Below, piece after piece: positions 38,601 to 45,171 of a DNA stretch of 64,000 nt; position 1 is the first letter of the stretch; each line of letters starts with the position of its first letter. Origin of the DNA: Ferribacterium limneticum. GTDB taxonomy: Bacteria > Pseudomonadota > Gammaproteobacteria > Burkholderiales > Rhodocyclaceae. The position numbers were made by a program, and so were the translations under genes. The stretch spans positions 596,001 through 660,000 of the forward strand of contig NZ_CP075191.1 in assembly GCF_020510625.1 (NCBI RefSeq), read 5' to 3'. The notes beneath the pieces are model-generated. The model ran no database searches, was not told where the DNA came from, and saw nothing but the letters and a program-made list of their open reading frames with translations.

Positions 38601-39308
38601 ATGATCCAGCTACGACCTTCTGCCGAGCGCGGTTACGCCGACCATGGCTGGCTGCGCGCCAAGCACAGTTTCTCGTTTGCCAATTATTACGACCCGGCTG
38701 AAATGGGCTGGGGCGCCCTGCGCGTCATCAACGAAGACCGCGTGGCGCCCGGCCAGGGCTTTGGTACGCACGGCCACCGCGACATGGAAATCGTCACCTA
38801 CATCCTTTCCGGCGCGCTGGAGCACAAGGACAGCCTCGGCCACGGCGGCGTCATCCGGCGCGGTGAAGTGCAGCGCATGAGCGCCGGCAAAGGCATCATG
38901 CACAGCGAGTTCAACCCGCTGCCGGATGAGGAAACCCATCTGCTGCAGATATGGATCGAACCGGCGCAACGTGGCACCCGCGCCAGCTACGAGCAGCAGG
39001 CCTTGCCGGTTGAGGAAATGCGCGGTCGCTGGCGGCTGGTCGCCTCGCCTGATGGCGCCGAGGGCAGCACGACCATCGGCCAGGATGCCCGCCTGTGGGC
39101 GAGTGTGCTGGCCCCCGGCGAGCGTGCCGAATACCGCCTGGCGGCCGGGCGACTGGGCTATGTCCAGGTCGTCAGCGGCCAGCTCTCGATCAACGGGCAA
39201 AACCTGGCCGCCGGCGACGGCGCCAAGATTGCCGACGAAACCCAACTTGAATTCCTGGCCGGTGAAGAAACGGAAATCCTGCTCTTCGACCTGCCGCCTG
39301 TCGCCTAA
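38601..39308 (+). CDS. Pirin-family protein (YhhW-like quercetinase type)
   Basis: A 235-aa bicupin. The N-terminal cupin keeps the metal ligands of YhhW-type pirins: FGTHGHRDMEIVTYILSGALEHKDSLGH (His pair) and GKGIMHSEFNP (His, Glu). It begins MIQLRPSAERGYADHGWLRAKHSFSFANYYDP, a pirin hallmark. Bacterial members oxidise flavonols such as quercetin in vitro. It is the first gene of a pair with the flavodoxin-like quinone reductase 33 nt downstream. Confidence 0.92.
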   Translation: MIQLRPSAERGYADHGWLRAKHSFSFANYYDPAEMGWGALRVINEDRVAPGQGFGTHGHRDMEIVTYILSGALEHKDSLGHGGVIRRGEVQRMSAGKGIMHSEFNPLPDEETHLLQIWIEPAQRGTRASYEQQALPVEEMRGRWRLVASPDGAEGSTTIGQDARLWASVLAPGERAEYRLAAGRLGYVQVVSGQLSINGQNLAAGDGAKIADETQLEFLAGEETEILLFDLPPVA

Positions 39309-39341
39309 CCCAAGCCCAACAAACTCTTAAAGGAAATACTC

Positions 39342-39896
39342 ATGAGCAAGACGATCGTCGTTTATCACTCCGGCTACGGCCACACCCAGCGCGTTGCCGA
39401 AGCCGTCGCCCAAGGCGCCGCAGCCGAACTGCTGGCCATCGATGCCGAAGGCAACCTGCCGGAAGGCGGTTGGGAGCAGCTGGCTGCTGCCGACGCCATC
39501 ATCTTCGGCACGCCGACCTACATGGGCGGCCCGAGCTGGCAGTTCAAGAAATTTGCCGATGCCAGTTCCAAGGCATGGTATTCCCGCGTCTGGCAGGACA
39601 AGGTGTTCGGCGGCTTCACCAACAGCGCCAGCCCGGTCGGCGACAAGGGCGCGACGATGATCCAGCTGCAGACGCTGGCCTCGCAGCATGGCGGCATCTG
39701 GGTCAGCCTCGGCATCCTGCCGGCCAACACCAAGGCCGCCACGCACGCCGATGTGAACCACCTCGGCGGCTCGGTCGGCCTGCTCGTCCGTTCGCCCTCC
39801 GATGCCAGTGTCGATGAAGTCCCGCAGGGCGATCTCGATACGGCTCGCCAGTACGGCCAGCGGGTCGCGGCAGTGGCGGCTCGCCTGCGCGGCTAA
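39342..39896 (+). CDS. Flavodoxin-like quinone reductase (WrbA-like)
   Basis: A 184-aa FMN protein. The phosphate-binding loop is VVYHSGYGHTQRVAEAVAQGA; FGTPTYMGGPSWQFKKFAD follows the flavodoxin pattern for the isoalloxazine site. It resembles WrbA, which does two-electron reduction of quinones, but is slightly shorter. With pirin and the divergent LysR gene it forms a module that probably deals with quinone/polyphenol stress. Confidence 0.9.
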   Translation: MSKTIVVYHSGYGHTQRVAEAVAQGAAAELLAIDAEGNLPEGGWEQLAAADAIIFGTPTYMGGPSWQFKKFADASSKAWYSRVWQDKVFGGFTNSASPVGDKGATMIQLQTLASQHGGIWVSLGILPANTKAATHADVNHLGGSVGLLVRSPSDASVDEVPQGDLDTARQYGQRVAAVAARLRG

Positions 39897-39919
39897 GAAA
39901 AAGCTGATTTATTCGGAAA

Positions 39920-40040
39920 TGTCATTCCCGCGCCCCGTCCCACCAGGGGACTTGCTTTGCGGCGCAGAAGTACCCTTGGGGTGCGCAGGCGGGAATCCAG
40001 AAGAATCAACGGACTGGATCCCCGCTTGCGCGGGGATGAC
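39920..40040. repeat. Dispersed palindromic repeat, copy B, interrupted
   Basis: GTCATTCCCGCGC is split from GCGCAGGCGGGAATCCAG by about 50 nt that include CCCACCAGGGGACTT and GAAGTACCCTTGGGG, an imperfect inverted repeat of its own. The right arm GGATCCCCGCTTGCGCGGGGATGACG is intact. Confidence 0.7.
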
Positions 40041-40106
40041 GAATTAATCAGCGCCCCCTAAAGCGCCCGGCCCGGGGGTTTGCCAGCCTCCGGGCGGTGC
40101 TATAGT

Positions 40107-40134
40107 GATCGCTCCCTTTCGTTTCGGAGCGATC
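40107..40134 (+). promoter_or_regulatory. Hairpin covering the ribosome binding site of the tandem-receiver gene
   Basis: GATCGCTCC (40107-40115) and GGAGCGATC (40126-40134) are perfect 9-bp complements around a 10-nt loop. The right arm contains the Shine-Dalgarno GGAG and ends 2 nt before the ATG, so the stem would hide the start site. Confidence 0.6.
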
Positions 40135-40136
40135 GC

Positions 40137-40937
40137 ATGGCACTGACTACTTCCCTGGCTGATCTGTCGGTCCTGCTGGTCGAGCCTTCCGCCATGCAGG
40201 CGAACCTGGTCAAGCGCATGCTGGAACATCAGGGCGTCAAGAAAGTCACCGTCGTCGAAACGGCCAGCGCCGCCCTGGCTTCGCTCAAAGTCGAATACAA
40301 GCACGTGATCGTGATCAGCAGCCTGTATCTGCCCGATCTGGCCGGCACCGAACTGGTCACGGCGATGCGCGCCAACGCCGATATGGAGACCATCCCCTTC
40401 ATCCTCGTCTCCAGCGAAACGCGGCCGCAGGTGCTGGAACCGGTGCGGCAGTCGGGGGCCTGCAGCATCGTCGCCAAGCCGTTCAACGAACAGCAGTTGT
40501 CGCGGGCGCTCTATGCCGCGGCGGACTACCTGAATCCGCCGGAAGATATCGACGTCGCTGAAATCGAAAACCTGCGCGTCCTGCTGGTCGACGACAGCCT
40601 GACCTCCCGCCGCCATCTGCGCCGCCTGCTCGAAGAACTGGGAATCAGCCGGATCACCGAAGCGGTCAATGGCAAGGAAGCCGTCTCCCTGCTCGAACAG
40701 GCCATGGTCGATCTGGTCATCACCGACTACAACATGCCGGAAATGGATGGCCGCGAACTGACCGAATACATCCGCACGCAAAGCTGGCAGGCCGAGGTGC
40801 CGGTGCTGATGGTGACCAGCGAGCAGAACATGGGCCGGCTGGCCGCCGTCGAGCGGGCCGGCGTTTCGGCCATCTGCGACAAACCCTTCGAGGCTGGCAA
40901 CATTCGCCGCCTGATCAGCGATTCCTTGACGCGATAA
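40137..40937 (+). CDS. Tandem receiver-domain response regulator
   Basis: A 266-aa protein of two receiver domains and no output domain. The first (about residues 8-125) starts SVLLVEPSAMQ and has VIVISSLYLPDLAG where the phosphoacceptor Asp should be, so Ser replaces Asp; its Lys in VAKPFNEQ is kept. The second (about 143-262) is complete: VLLVDDSLTSRR, LVITDYNMPEMDG with the acceptor Asp, and CDKPFEAG. It may pass phosphate or bind partners like CheY-type regulators. It overlaps the next minus-strand gene by 23 nt at the 3' ends. Confidence 0.88.
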   Translation: MALTTSLADLSVLLVEPSAMQANLVKRMLEHQGVKKVTVVETASAALASLKVEYKHVIVISSLYLPDLAGTELVTAMRANADMETIPFILVSSETRPQVLEPVRQSGACSIVAKPFNEQQLSRALYAAADYLNPPEDIDVAEIENLRVLLVDDSLTSRRHLRRLLEELGISRITEAVNGKEAVSLLEQAMVDLVITDYNMPEMDGRELTEYIRTQSWQAEVPVLMVTSEQNMGRLAAVERAGVSAICDKPFEAGNIRRLISDSLTR

Positions 40938-41463
40938 GGCGGATCACCCCCTGGCGAGCCGCAATCGCCAGGGCGAGCAGTACCAGCAGCGGGTCGAACA
41001 GCGCATCCCACAGGTTGGCGAAAACACCGCTGGCGTAAGCCAGCAGGTCAATGCCGAGTATGGCCAGCCAGGTGTGCTGGCGCCGCCACCCCAAGGCGAG
41101 GCCGACAACCAGCAGAACGGCGAGCAGCGGCGCCGGCTGGTAGCCCAGGGCGTAGGGGTCGAACGGCCCCCAGCCGAGCGCTGTCGGGTAGAAAAACAGG
41201 GCGAATGCGAGCAGGCAAGCCGCGGCCCATTTCGTGAGTGGCGACGGGCTGTGGCCGGCCACCTGCAGAATGGCAAGTTGCAACAGCGTCGCCGATGGCG
41301 TGCCGAACAGGCCGTGCATGGCCGGGGCGATGCCGACCAGCAGCGCCGTGGCCGTCGCAGTCAGCACGACACGCTGGCGCAATGCGCCGAGCGGCAACAA
41401 GGCGGCCAGCGCGCCGAAAATCAGCCCGTGGGCCAGCAGGCCGTAGGCGGCCGTCAGGTTCAT
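40915..41463 (-). CDS. Uncharacterised multi-pass membrane protein
   Basis: A 182-aa hydrophobic protein with five to six predicted membrane segments (starting LLAHGLIFGALAALLPLG and VVLTATATALLVGIAP) and short loops (PTALGWGPFDPYALGYQ). No family is recognised. Its ATG overlaps the stop of the sialidase-like gene (ATGA), so the two are coupled and may act together at the envelope. Confidence 0.72.
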   Translation of the reverse strand: MNLTAAYGLLAHGLIFGALAALLPLGALRQRVVLTATATALLVGIAPAMHGLFGTPSATLLQLAILQVAGHSPSPLTKWAAACLLAFALFFYPTALGWGPFDPYALGYQPAPLLAVLLVVGLALGWRRQHTWLAILGIDLLAYASGVFANLWDALFDPLLVLLALAIAARQGVIRLIASRNR

Positions 41464-42593
41464 GGCGCGTCTCCCGCCAGCCATGCTTCGGTAAATACGG
41501 CATGTCTGATCCCCTGCCGGCGCCAGGTGTAGGTCAGATGAATGCGGCCATCGCGAGCCTGCAGCAAGGCCGGGTCAGCAAACTCGGCGCCGCCATCGCT
41601 GGCCGCTTCAACGCTGCGTTTCATCACCCCGTTTTGTCCGTCGTCAGCCGAGAGCCAGAGCTGCAGGGTTTCCTTGCCCGCTTGCGGGTTGCCGGCCAGC
41701 AACAGGTGGCCGCTGGCCAGGCGGAGCAGGGCAACCGGGGCATCCGGGCCGGGTAGCGCCAGCTCGCCGGCCGCCCCCCAGGTCTGCCCGCCATTGGCCG
41801 TGCTGAGCGTGGCTCGGCTGGTGCCGGCGCGCTTGTCGCGGAAGATTGCCAGGGCCCGTTGTTCGTCCAGGGCAAGGATGGCCGCTTGCTGGGTTGCTGC
41901 CGGGTGCGCCAGGCGGATTTTGTCTACGATCCGGCCGGTGGCCGACAGGCGCAGCCACTCGCTGCCCTGGGTCGGGAAACGCTGGTCGAGCGGTAATGCC
42001 AGGCCGCCATCGGCCAGCATCAGCGGGGGGCCGCCCAGCCCGCTGCCCAGGGCGCCCAGCGCCGAAGTCGGCAGTCGTTCAGCTTTGCTCCAGGTCTTGC
42101 CGCCATCCGTCGACAGGCTATGGACAATGGCCGCCCCGGCCCAGTGGCCGAGTGGCAGGCTCTCGTACCAGAGGTGCAGCCAGCTGCCTTCGGCCAGTAA
42201 AAGCGGCCGTCCCAGGCTGTGCAGATGGGCGAAGGTGCCGGCGGCCGTGCTTTCGCGGGTGGCTGCCAGCAGGGGCTGGCTCCAGCCGTTCTGGCCGAGA
42301 ACCGACAGCCAGATGCCCGCCGCAGATGCATCGTTGCTTGGCCCGGCCAGCCAGGCAGCGGCAATCCGGCCATCCGCCAGGCGGGCCAGGCTTGACGGAC
42401 CCGCGACAGGCGCGGCAACCGGCAGCATGGCCAGTGACATTTCCGCCTGCTGCCTGGCCGGGCTTGCCGGGGCGGAGGGCGGCGCAAAGGCCGATGGCTC
42501 GGTGACCGGCCGGTGCAGGAAGGCGGCAGCCAGCCCCGCCGCAAACAGCGCGGCACTGGCCGGGCGCAGTAGTTTTTGCGACCAGTTGATCAT
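41460..42593 (-). CDS. Sialidase/BNR-repeat-like exported protein
   Basis: A 377-aa protein with an N-terminal membrane segment or uncleaved signal (LLRPASAALFAAGLAAAFLH). The body is a predicted beta-propeller with Asp-box motifs, STDGGKTWSKAE near residue 164 and STANGGQTWGAAG near 265. This is the sialidase superfamily fold. The catalytic arginine triad is not clear from sequence, so sialidase activity is uncertain. The ATG at 42593 starts just before the hydrophobic segment. It is the upstream gene of a two-gene operon with the membrane protein. Confidence 0.78.
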   Translation of the reverse strand: MINWSQKLLRPASAALFAAGLAAAFLHRPVTEPSAFAPPSAPASPARQQAEMSLAMLPVAAPVAGPSSLARLADGRIAAAWLAGPSNDASAAGIWLSVLGQNGWSQPLLAATRESTAAGTFAHLHSLGRPLLLAEGSWLHLWYESLPLGHWAGAAIVHSLSTDGGKTWSKAERLPTSALGALGSGLGGPPLMLADGGLALPLDQRFPTQGSEWLRLSATGRIVDKIRLAHPAATQQAAILALDEQRALAIFRDKRAGTSRATLSTANGGQTWGAAGELALPGPDAPVALLRLASGHLLLAGNPQAGKETLQLWLSADDGQNGVMKRSVEAASDGGAEFADPALLQARDGRIHLTYTWRRQGIRHAVFTEAWLAGDAP

Positions 42594-42835
42594 CGACGGG
42601 GGCTTGCCGCAGAGAGGCCGGGCAATCGCCGAAAACGAGCGCGCCGAAATTCCGGGGACTGGCAGCGAGAAGCAGGAGAGAGTCGCAGGGGCATGGCCGC
42701 CGATTTTACCCGGCTGAGCGCCGCTGGCGCGATGGCCTGCGGGCGTGGCTGTCAAAGGGCTGGTGATTCGCCTAAACTGCAGTGAGTTCCAGGCGATTTG
42801 ACATGGAATCTGCAGGATTTTTCAGGGGGGAGCCG

Positions 42836-43276
42836 ATGGCTTTTGCGCCGCATGGAGAGAGTCGGGTTAGCTGTTGTGGCGACGTTTTCGTCCTGCAATT
42901 CTATGGCGCCTTCAATCTTGAGGGCGCAATGCTCTCCTTTGAAAAGCTCAAGCAGCGCTGGTTGGCCGAGGGGGCGCCGGCGCGCTGGGCCATGCTGGCC
43001 GATGCCCGGCACTGGGAAGGCAGCACGCCGGAAGCGATCCAGACGATTGAAGACGTGGCCGGCTGGTGCCGGGAAAATGGCCTGGCCGCCTATGCCAATC
43101 TCCACGCCAACAAATTCATGCGGGACATCGTGCTCAATAGCGTCAAGCGCGAACTCGGCAAGGCGCCGGAGCAGCATTTTTACCAGCTCGACGAGGCCTG
43201 GGCCTGGCTCGCTGCACAAGGTTTCGACTGCGGCGACAGCGCCAGCCGAAACCTTGTTGAAATTCCTCCGCGCTAG
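42836..43276 (+). CDS. Uncharacterised 146-aa protein
   Basis: A 146-aa soluble protein. The ATG at 42836 follows a strong ribosome binding site (AGGGGGGAG); an ATG at 42803 lacks one. The segment VLQFYGAFNLEGAMLSFEKLKQRWLAEG ... WAMLADARHWEGSTPEAIQTIEDVAGWC recalls STAS-like or SpoIIAA-like folds, but the match is weak. It overlaps the 3' end of the enoyl-CoA hydratase gene by 4 nt (convergent). Confidence 0.7.
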   Translation: MAFAPHGESRVSCCGDVFVLQFYGAFNLEGAMLSFEKLKQRWLAEGAPARWAMLADARHWEGSTPEAIQTIEDVAGWCRENGLAAYANLHANKFMRDIVLNSVKRELGKAPEQHFYQLDEAWAWLAAQGFDCGDSASRNLVEIPPR

Positions 43277-44061
43277 CGCCCGGTATAAACCGGCTTGCGC
43301 TTCTGCATGAAGGCATCGATGCCTTCGCCGGCATCCTCGCTCATCATGTTGCAGGCCATCACTTCGCTGGCGTAGTCGTAGGCCTCGGTCAGGCCCATTT
43401 CCAGCTGCTGGTAGAACATGCCCTTGCCCATGCGCACGGCAACGGCGCTCTTGGCCAGGATGCTGCCGGCCAGGCGCTCGATCTCGGCATCCAGCGCATC
43501 GGCCGGGACGACACGATTGACCAGGCCCTTGGCCTTGGCTTCCATGGCATCGATGAACTCCCCGGTGAGCAACATCTCCAGCGCCGCCTTGCGGCCGAGG
43601 TTGCGGGCCAGACCAACGGCCGGGGTCGAGCAGAACAGCCCGACATTGATGCCGGAAACGGCAAATTTCGACACATCGGCCGCCACCGCCAGATCGCACA
43701 TCGACACCAGCTGGCAGCCGGCCGCCGTGGCGATGCCGTGCACGCGGGCGATCACCGGCTGCGGCATCTGCGTGATAGTCAGCATCAGCTTGCCGCACTG
43801 CTTGAACAGCGCCTGCATGAATTCCTTGCTGTGGTTGCCGCGCATTTCCTTGAGATCATGCCCGGCACAAAAGGCCTTACCGGCCCCGGCGATGACCACG
43901 ACACGCACCGTTTCACTGGCCGCGATGGCATCCAGCTCGGCCTGCAGGGCGCTCAGCATCTCCTTCGACAGCGAGTTGAAGGCGTTCGGACGGTTCAGCG
44001 TCAGCGTGGTCAGGCCGTCGGCCCGGTCGGTACGCAGGACGAGGGGTTCTTCTGTACTCAT
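43273..44061 (-). CDS. Enoyl-CoA hydratase/isomerase family protein
   Basis: A 262-aa crotonase-fold enzyme. The oxyanion-hole segments are AGKAFCAGHDLKEMRGN and HGIATAAGCQLVSMCDLAVAAD; the C terminus contains KKPVYTGR-type end. The second catalytic glutamate of classical hydratases is not obvious, so the reaction (hydratase, isomerase or other) is unresolved. It is a single gene, consistent with fatty-acid or aromatic-acid CoA breakdown alongside gcdH elsewhere in the window. Confidence 0.88.
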   Translation of the reverse strand: MSTEEPLVLRTDRADGLTTLTLNRPNAFNSLSKEMLSALQAELDAIAASETVRVVVIAGAGKAFCAGHDLKEMRGNHSKEFMQALFKQCGKLMLTITQMPQPVIARVHGIATAAGCQLVSMCDLAVAADVSKFAVSGINVGLFCSTPAVGLARNLGRKAALEMLLTGEFIDAMEAKAKGLVNRVVPADALDAEIERLAGSILAKSAVAVRMGKGMFYQQLEMGLTEAYDYASEVMACNMMSEDAGEGIDAFMQKRKPVYTGR

Positions 44062-44110
44062 GGTGTCTCCATTGTTTGTTGGCTTTATAAACGCTTGCTG
44101 ATTCTACCCC

Positions 44111-44349
44111 CGGAGACGAGGCGGCTCCCATGCGGAGGGCGCCGACGGCGCGGGTTTTCTGAAACCCATGAGCCGCGAACAACTGGTGGCTGAAACGTGC
44201 CAGAGGGAGCTCTGGTTTCTGGGGGAATAGGAGCGTTGCTACGGTCAGCCGGAAAAAGCGGCCAAAATGAAATTGGCTTGAGAACATCCAAACGGCGCTG
44301 GCGTGCTGTGTCTCGTCAGAAAACCGTGGTCTGTCCCCTATTGTCTGTG
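44111..44349. repeat. Tandem repeat unit 1 (about 236 bp)
   Basis: Starts CGGAGACGAGGCGGCTCCC and ends GGTCTGTCCCCTATTGTCT. It is nearly identical to the following unit apart from scattered substitutions and 15 extra bases near 44310-44325. Contains the hairpin GGCGCCGACGGCGC. No convincing protein is encoded on either strand. Confidence 0.85.
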
Positions 44350-44570
44350 CGGAGACGAGGCCGCTCCCATGCGGAGGGCGCCGACGGCGCGGGTTTTCTG
44401 AAACCCATGAGCCGCGAACAACTGATGACTGAGGCATGCCAGAGGGAGCTCTGGTTTCTGGAGGCATAGGGGCGTTGCTACGGTCAGCCGGAAAAAGCGG
44501 CCAAAATGAAATTGGCTTGAGAACATCCAAGCGGCGCTGGCTGAAAACCGTGGTCTGTCCCCTATTGTCT
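44350..44570. repeat. Tandem repeat unit 2 (about 221 bp)
   Basis: Second copy, starting CGGAGACGAGGCCGCTCCC and ending at the same CCCCTATTGTCT. The shared end sequence GTGGTCTGTCCCC resembles sequence I associate with remnants of small transposon-like elements; this is from memory and not confirmed. Confidence 0.85.
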
Positions 44571-44850
44571 ATTCGCCATACAGCAATGGGCCAATGATAA
44601 AAATGATAAACCATGCTTTCTTTACCCATGGTTTCTGAGTCGAGCTAATGCTGGCGATGGCGTGTGCTTCATCAATTGAAGCGCGAAATGGGTCGTTGGG
44701 ACGGTAAATATACTGGGGCTCTTCGAGAGGCTCGGGTTCCTCTGGCTTTTCTGCCCTGACAGGTTGTCGCGCGGGTGAAACTTGGATATGGCTTGCAGTA
44801 CCCTCAGGTATTTCGAGGTACACATTTCCCACCTTCATACGCTTAACCAT
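44569..44850 (-). CDS. Small hypothetical membrane-anchored protein
   Basis: A 93-aa reading frame with a coherent layout: a short N-terminal strand region (MKVGNVYLEIPEGTASHIQV), a Pro/Glu-rich linker (EKPEEPEPLEEPQYIYRP) and a C-terminal membrane segment KKAWFIIFIIGPLLYGE. The start is M1 at 44850 or M5 at 44838. The gene ends at the tandem repeats, which may have replaced its downstream region. Base composition is lower in GC than the core genome. No family recognised. Confidence 0.5.
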   Translation of the reverse strand: MVKRMKVGNVYLEIPEGTASHIQVSPARQPVRAEKPEEPEPLEEPQYIYRPNDPFRASIDEAHAIASISSTQKPWVKKAWFIIFIIGPLLYGE

Positions 44851-44921
44851 GTGGCTCTCTTCATTACGGCTAACGTTCTCAGGGACGCGAAGCCGGCTTG
44901 CCGGCAGAGCTTCCCTCTGAA

Positions 44922-45034
44922 GTGGAAGGGGACAGGGCTACACGTCTTTGTCGAGCGAGCCATCTCGTTGAACCGCCGACTGTGGATCTGTACGGTGGGT
45001 GGCGTGGGGCCGGGGGAGAGCAACCCCTGGCTAT
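44922..45034 (+). mobile_element. Relict 3' end of a group II intron (domains V-VI)
   Basis: This segment matches the 3' end of the complete intron downstream: ACAGGGCTACACGTCTT, TCGAGCGAGCCATCTCGTTGAACCGCC, CGGTGGGTGG-GTGGGG and the CCGGGGGAGAG..ACCCCTGGCTA hairpin all recur at 47045-47149 with scattered substitutions. It keeps the last reverse-transcriptase codons, domain V and domain VI but none of the 5' ribozyme. Divergence shows it is an older, separate insertion. Confidence 0.8.
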
Positions 45035-45035
45035 C

Positions 45036-45122
45036 GTGCTGCTCGCCTTCGGCGCCGAGTGTGCCAATGCTCTGCGGAAACTGGGCGATCGCGGAGTCTT
45101 CATTGAGGTGCCCAACGTTTGA
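45036..45122 (+). pseudogene. Coding remnant downstream of the intron relict
   Basis: Directly after the relict 3' end, 28 codons read in frame to a TGA (VLLAFGAECANALRKLGDRG then VFIEVPNV). The codon use is GC-rich at third positions like genuine genes here. No start is left, because the intron tail occupies the upstream position. It looks like the C-terminal exon of a gene broken by the older intron. The protein is not identified. Confidence 0.4.
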
Positions 45123-45125
45123 ATT

Positions 45126-45162
45126 CACCGGACTTGCGCGGCTTTATGCGCAAGGTCCGGTG
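45126..45162. terminator. Hairpin at the group II intron insertion site
   Basis: CACCGGACTTGCGC pairs with GCGCAAGGTCCGGTG (14 bp with one bulged base) around an 8-nt loop. It begins 3 nt after the stop of the coding remnant and ends 9 nt before the intron. Before insertion it would have been a shared terminator for two convergent genes. Confidence 0.7.
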
Positions 45163-45171
45163 GATTGAAAT

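Noticed and set aside
43913..44629. A 238-codon minus-strand frame running through the tandem repeats into the enoyl-CoA hydratase gene
   Set aside because: Its sequence simply repeats with the DNA repeat units and it enters the hydratase gene out of frame.
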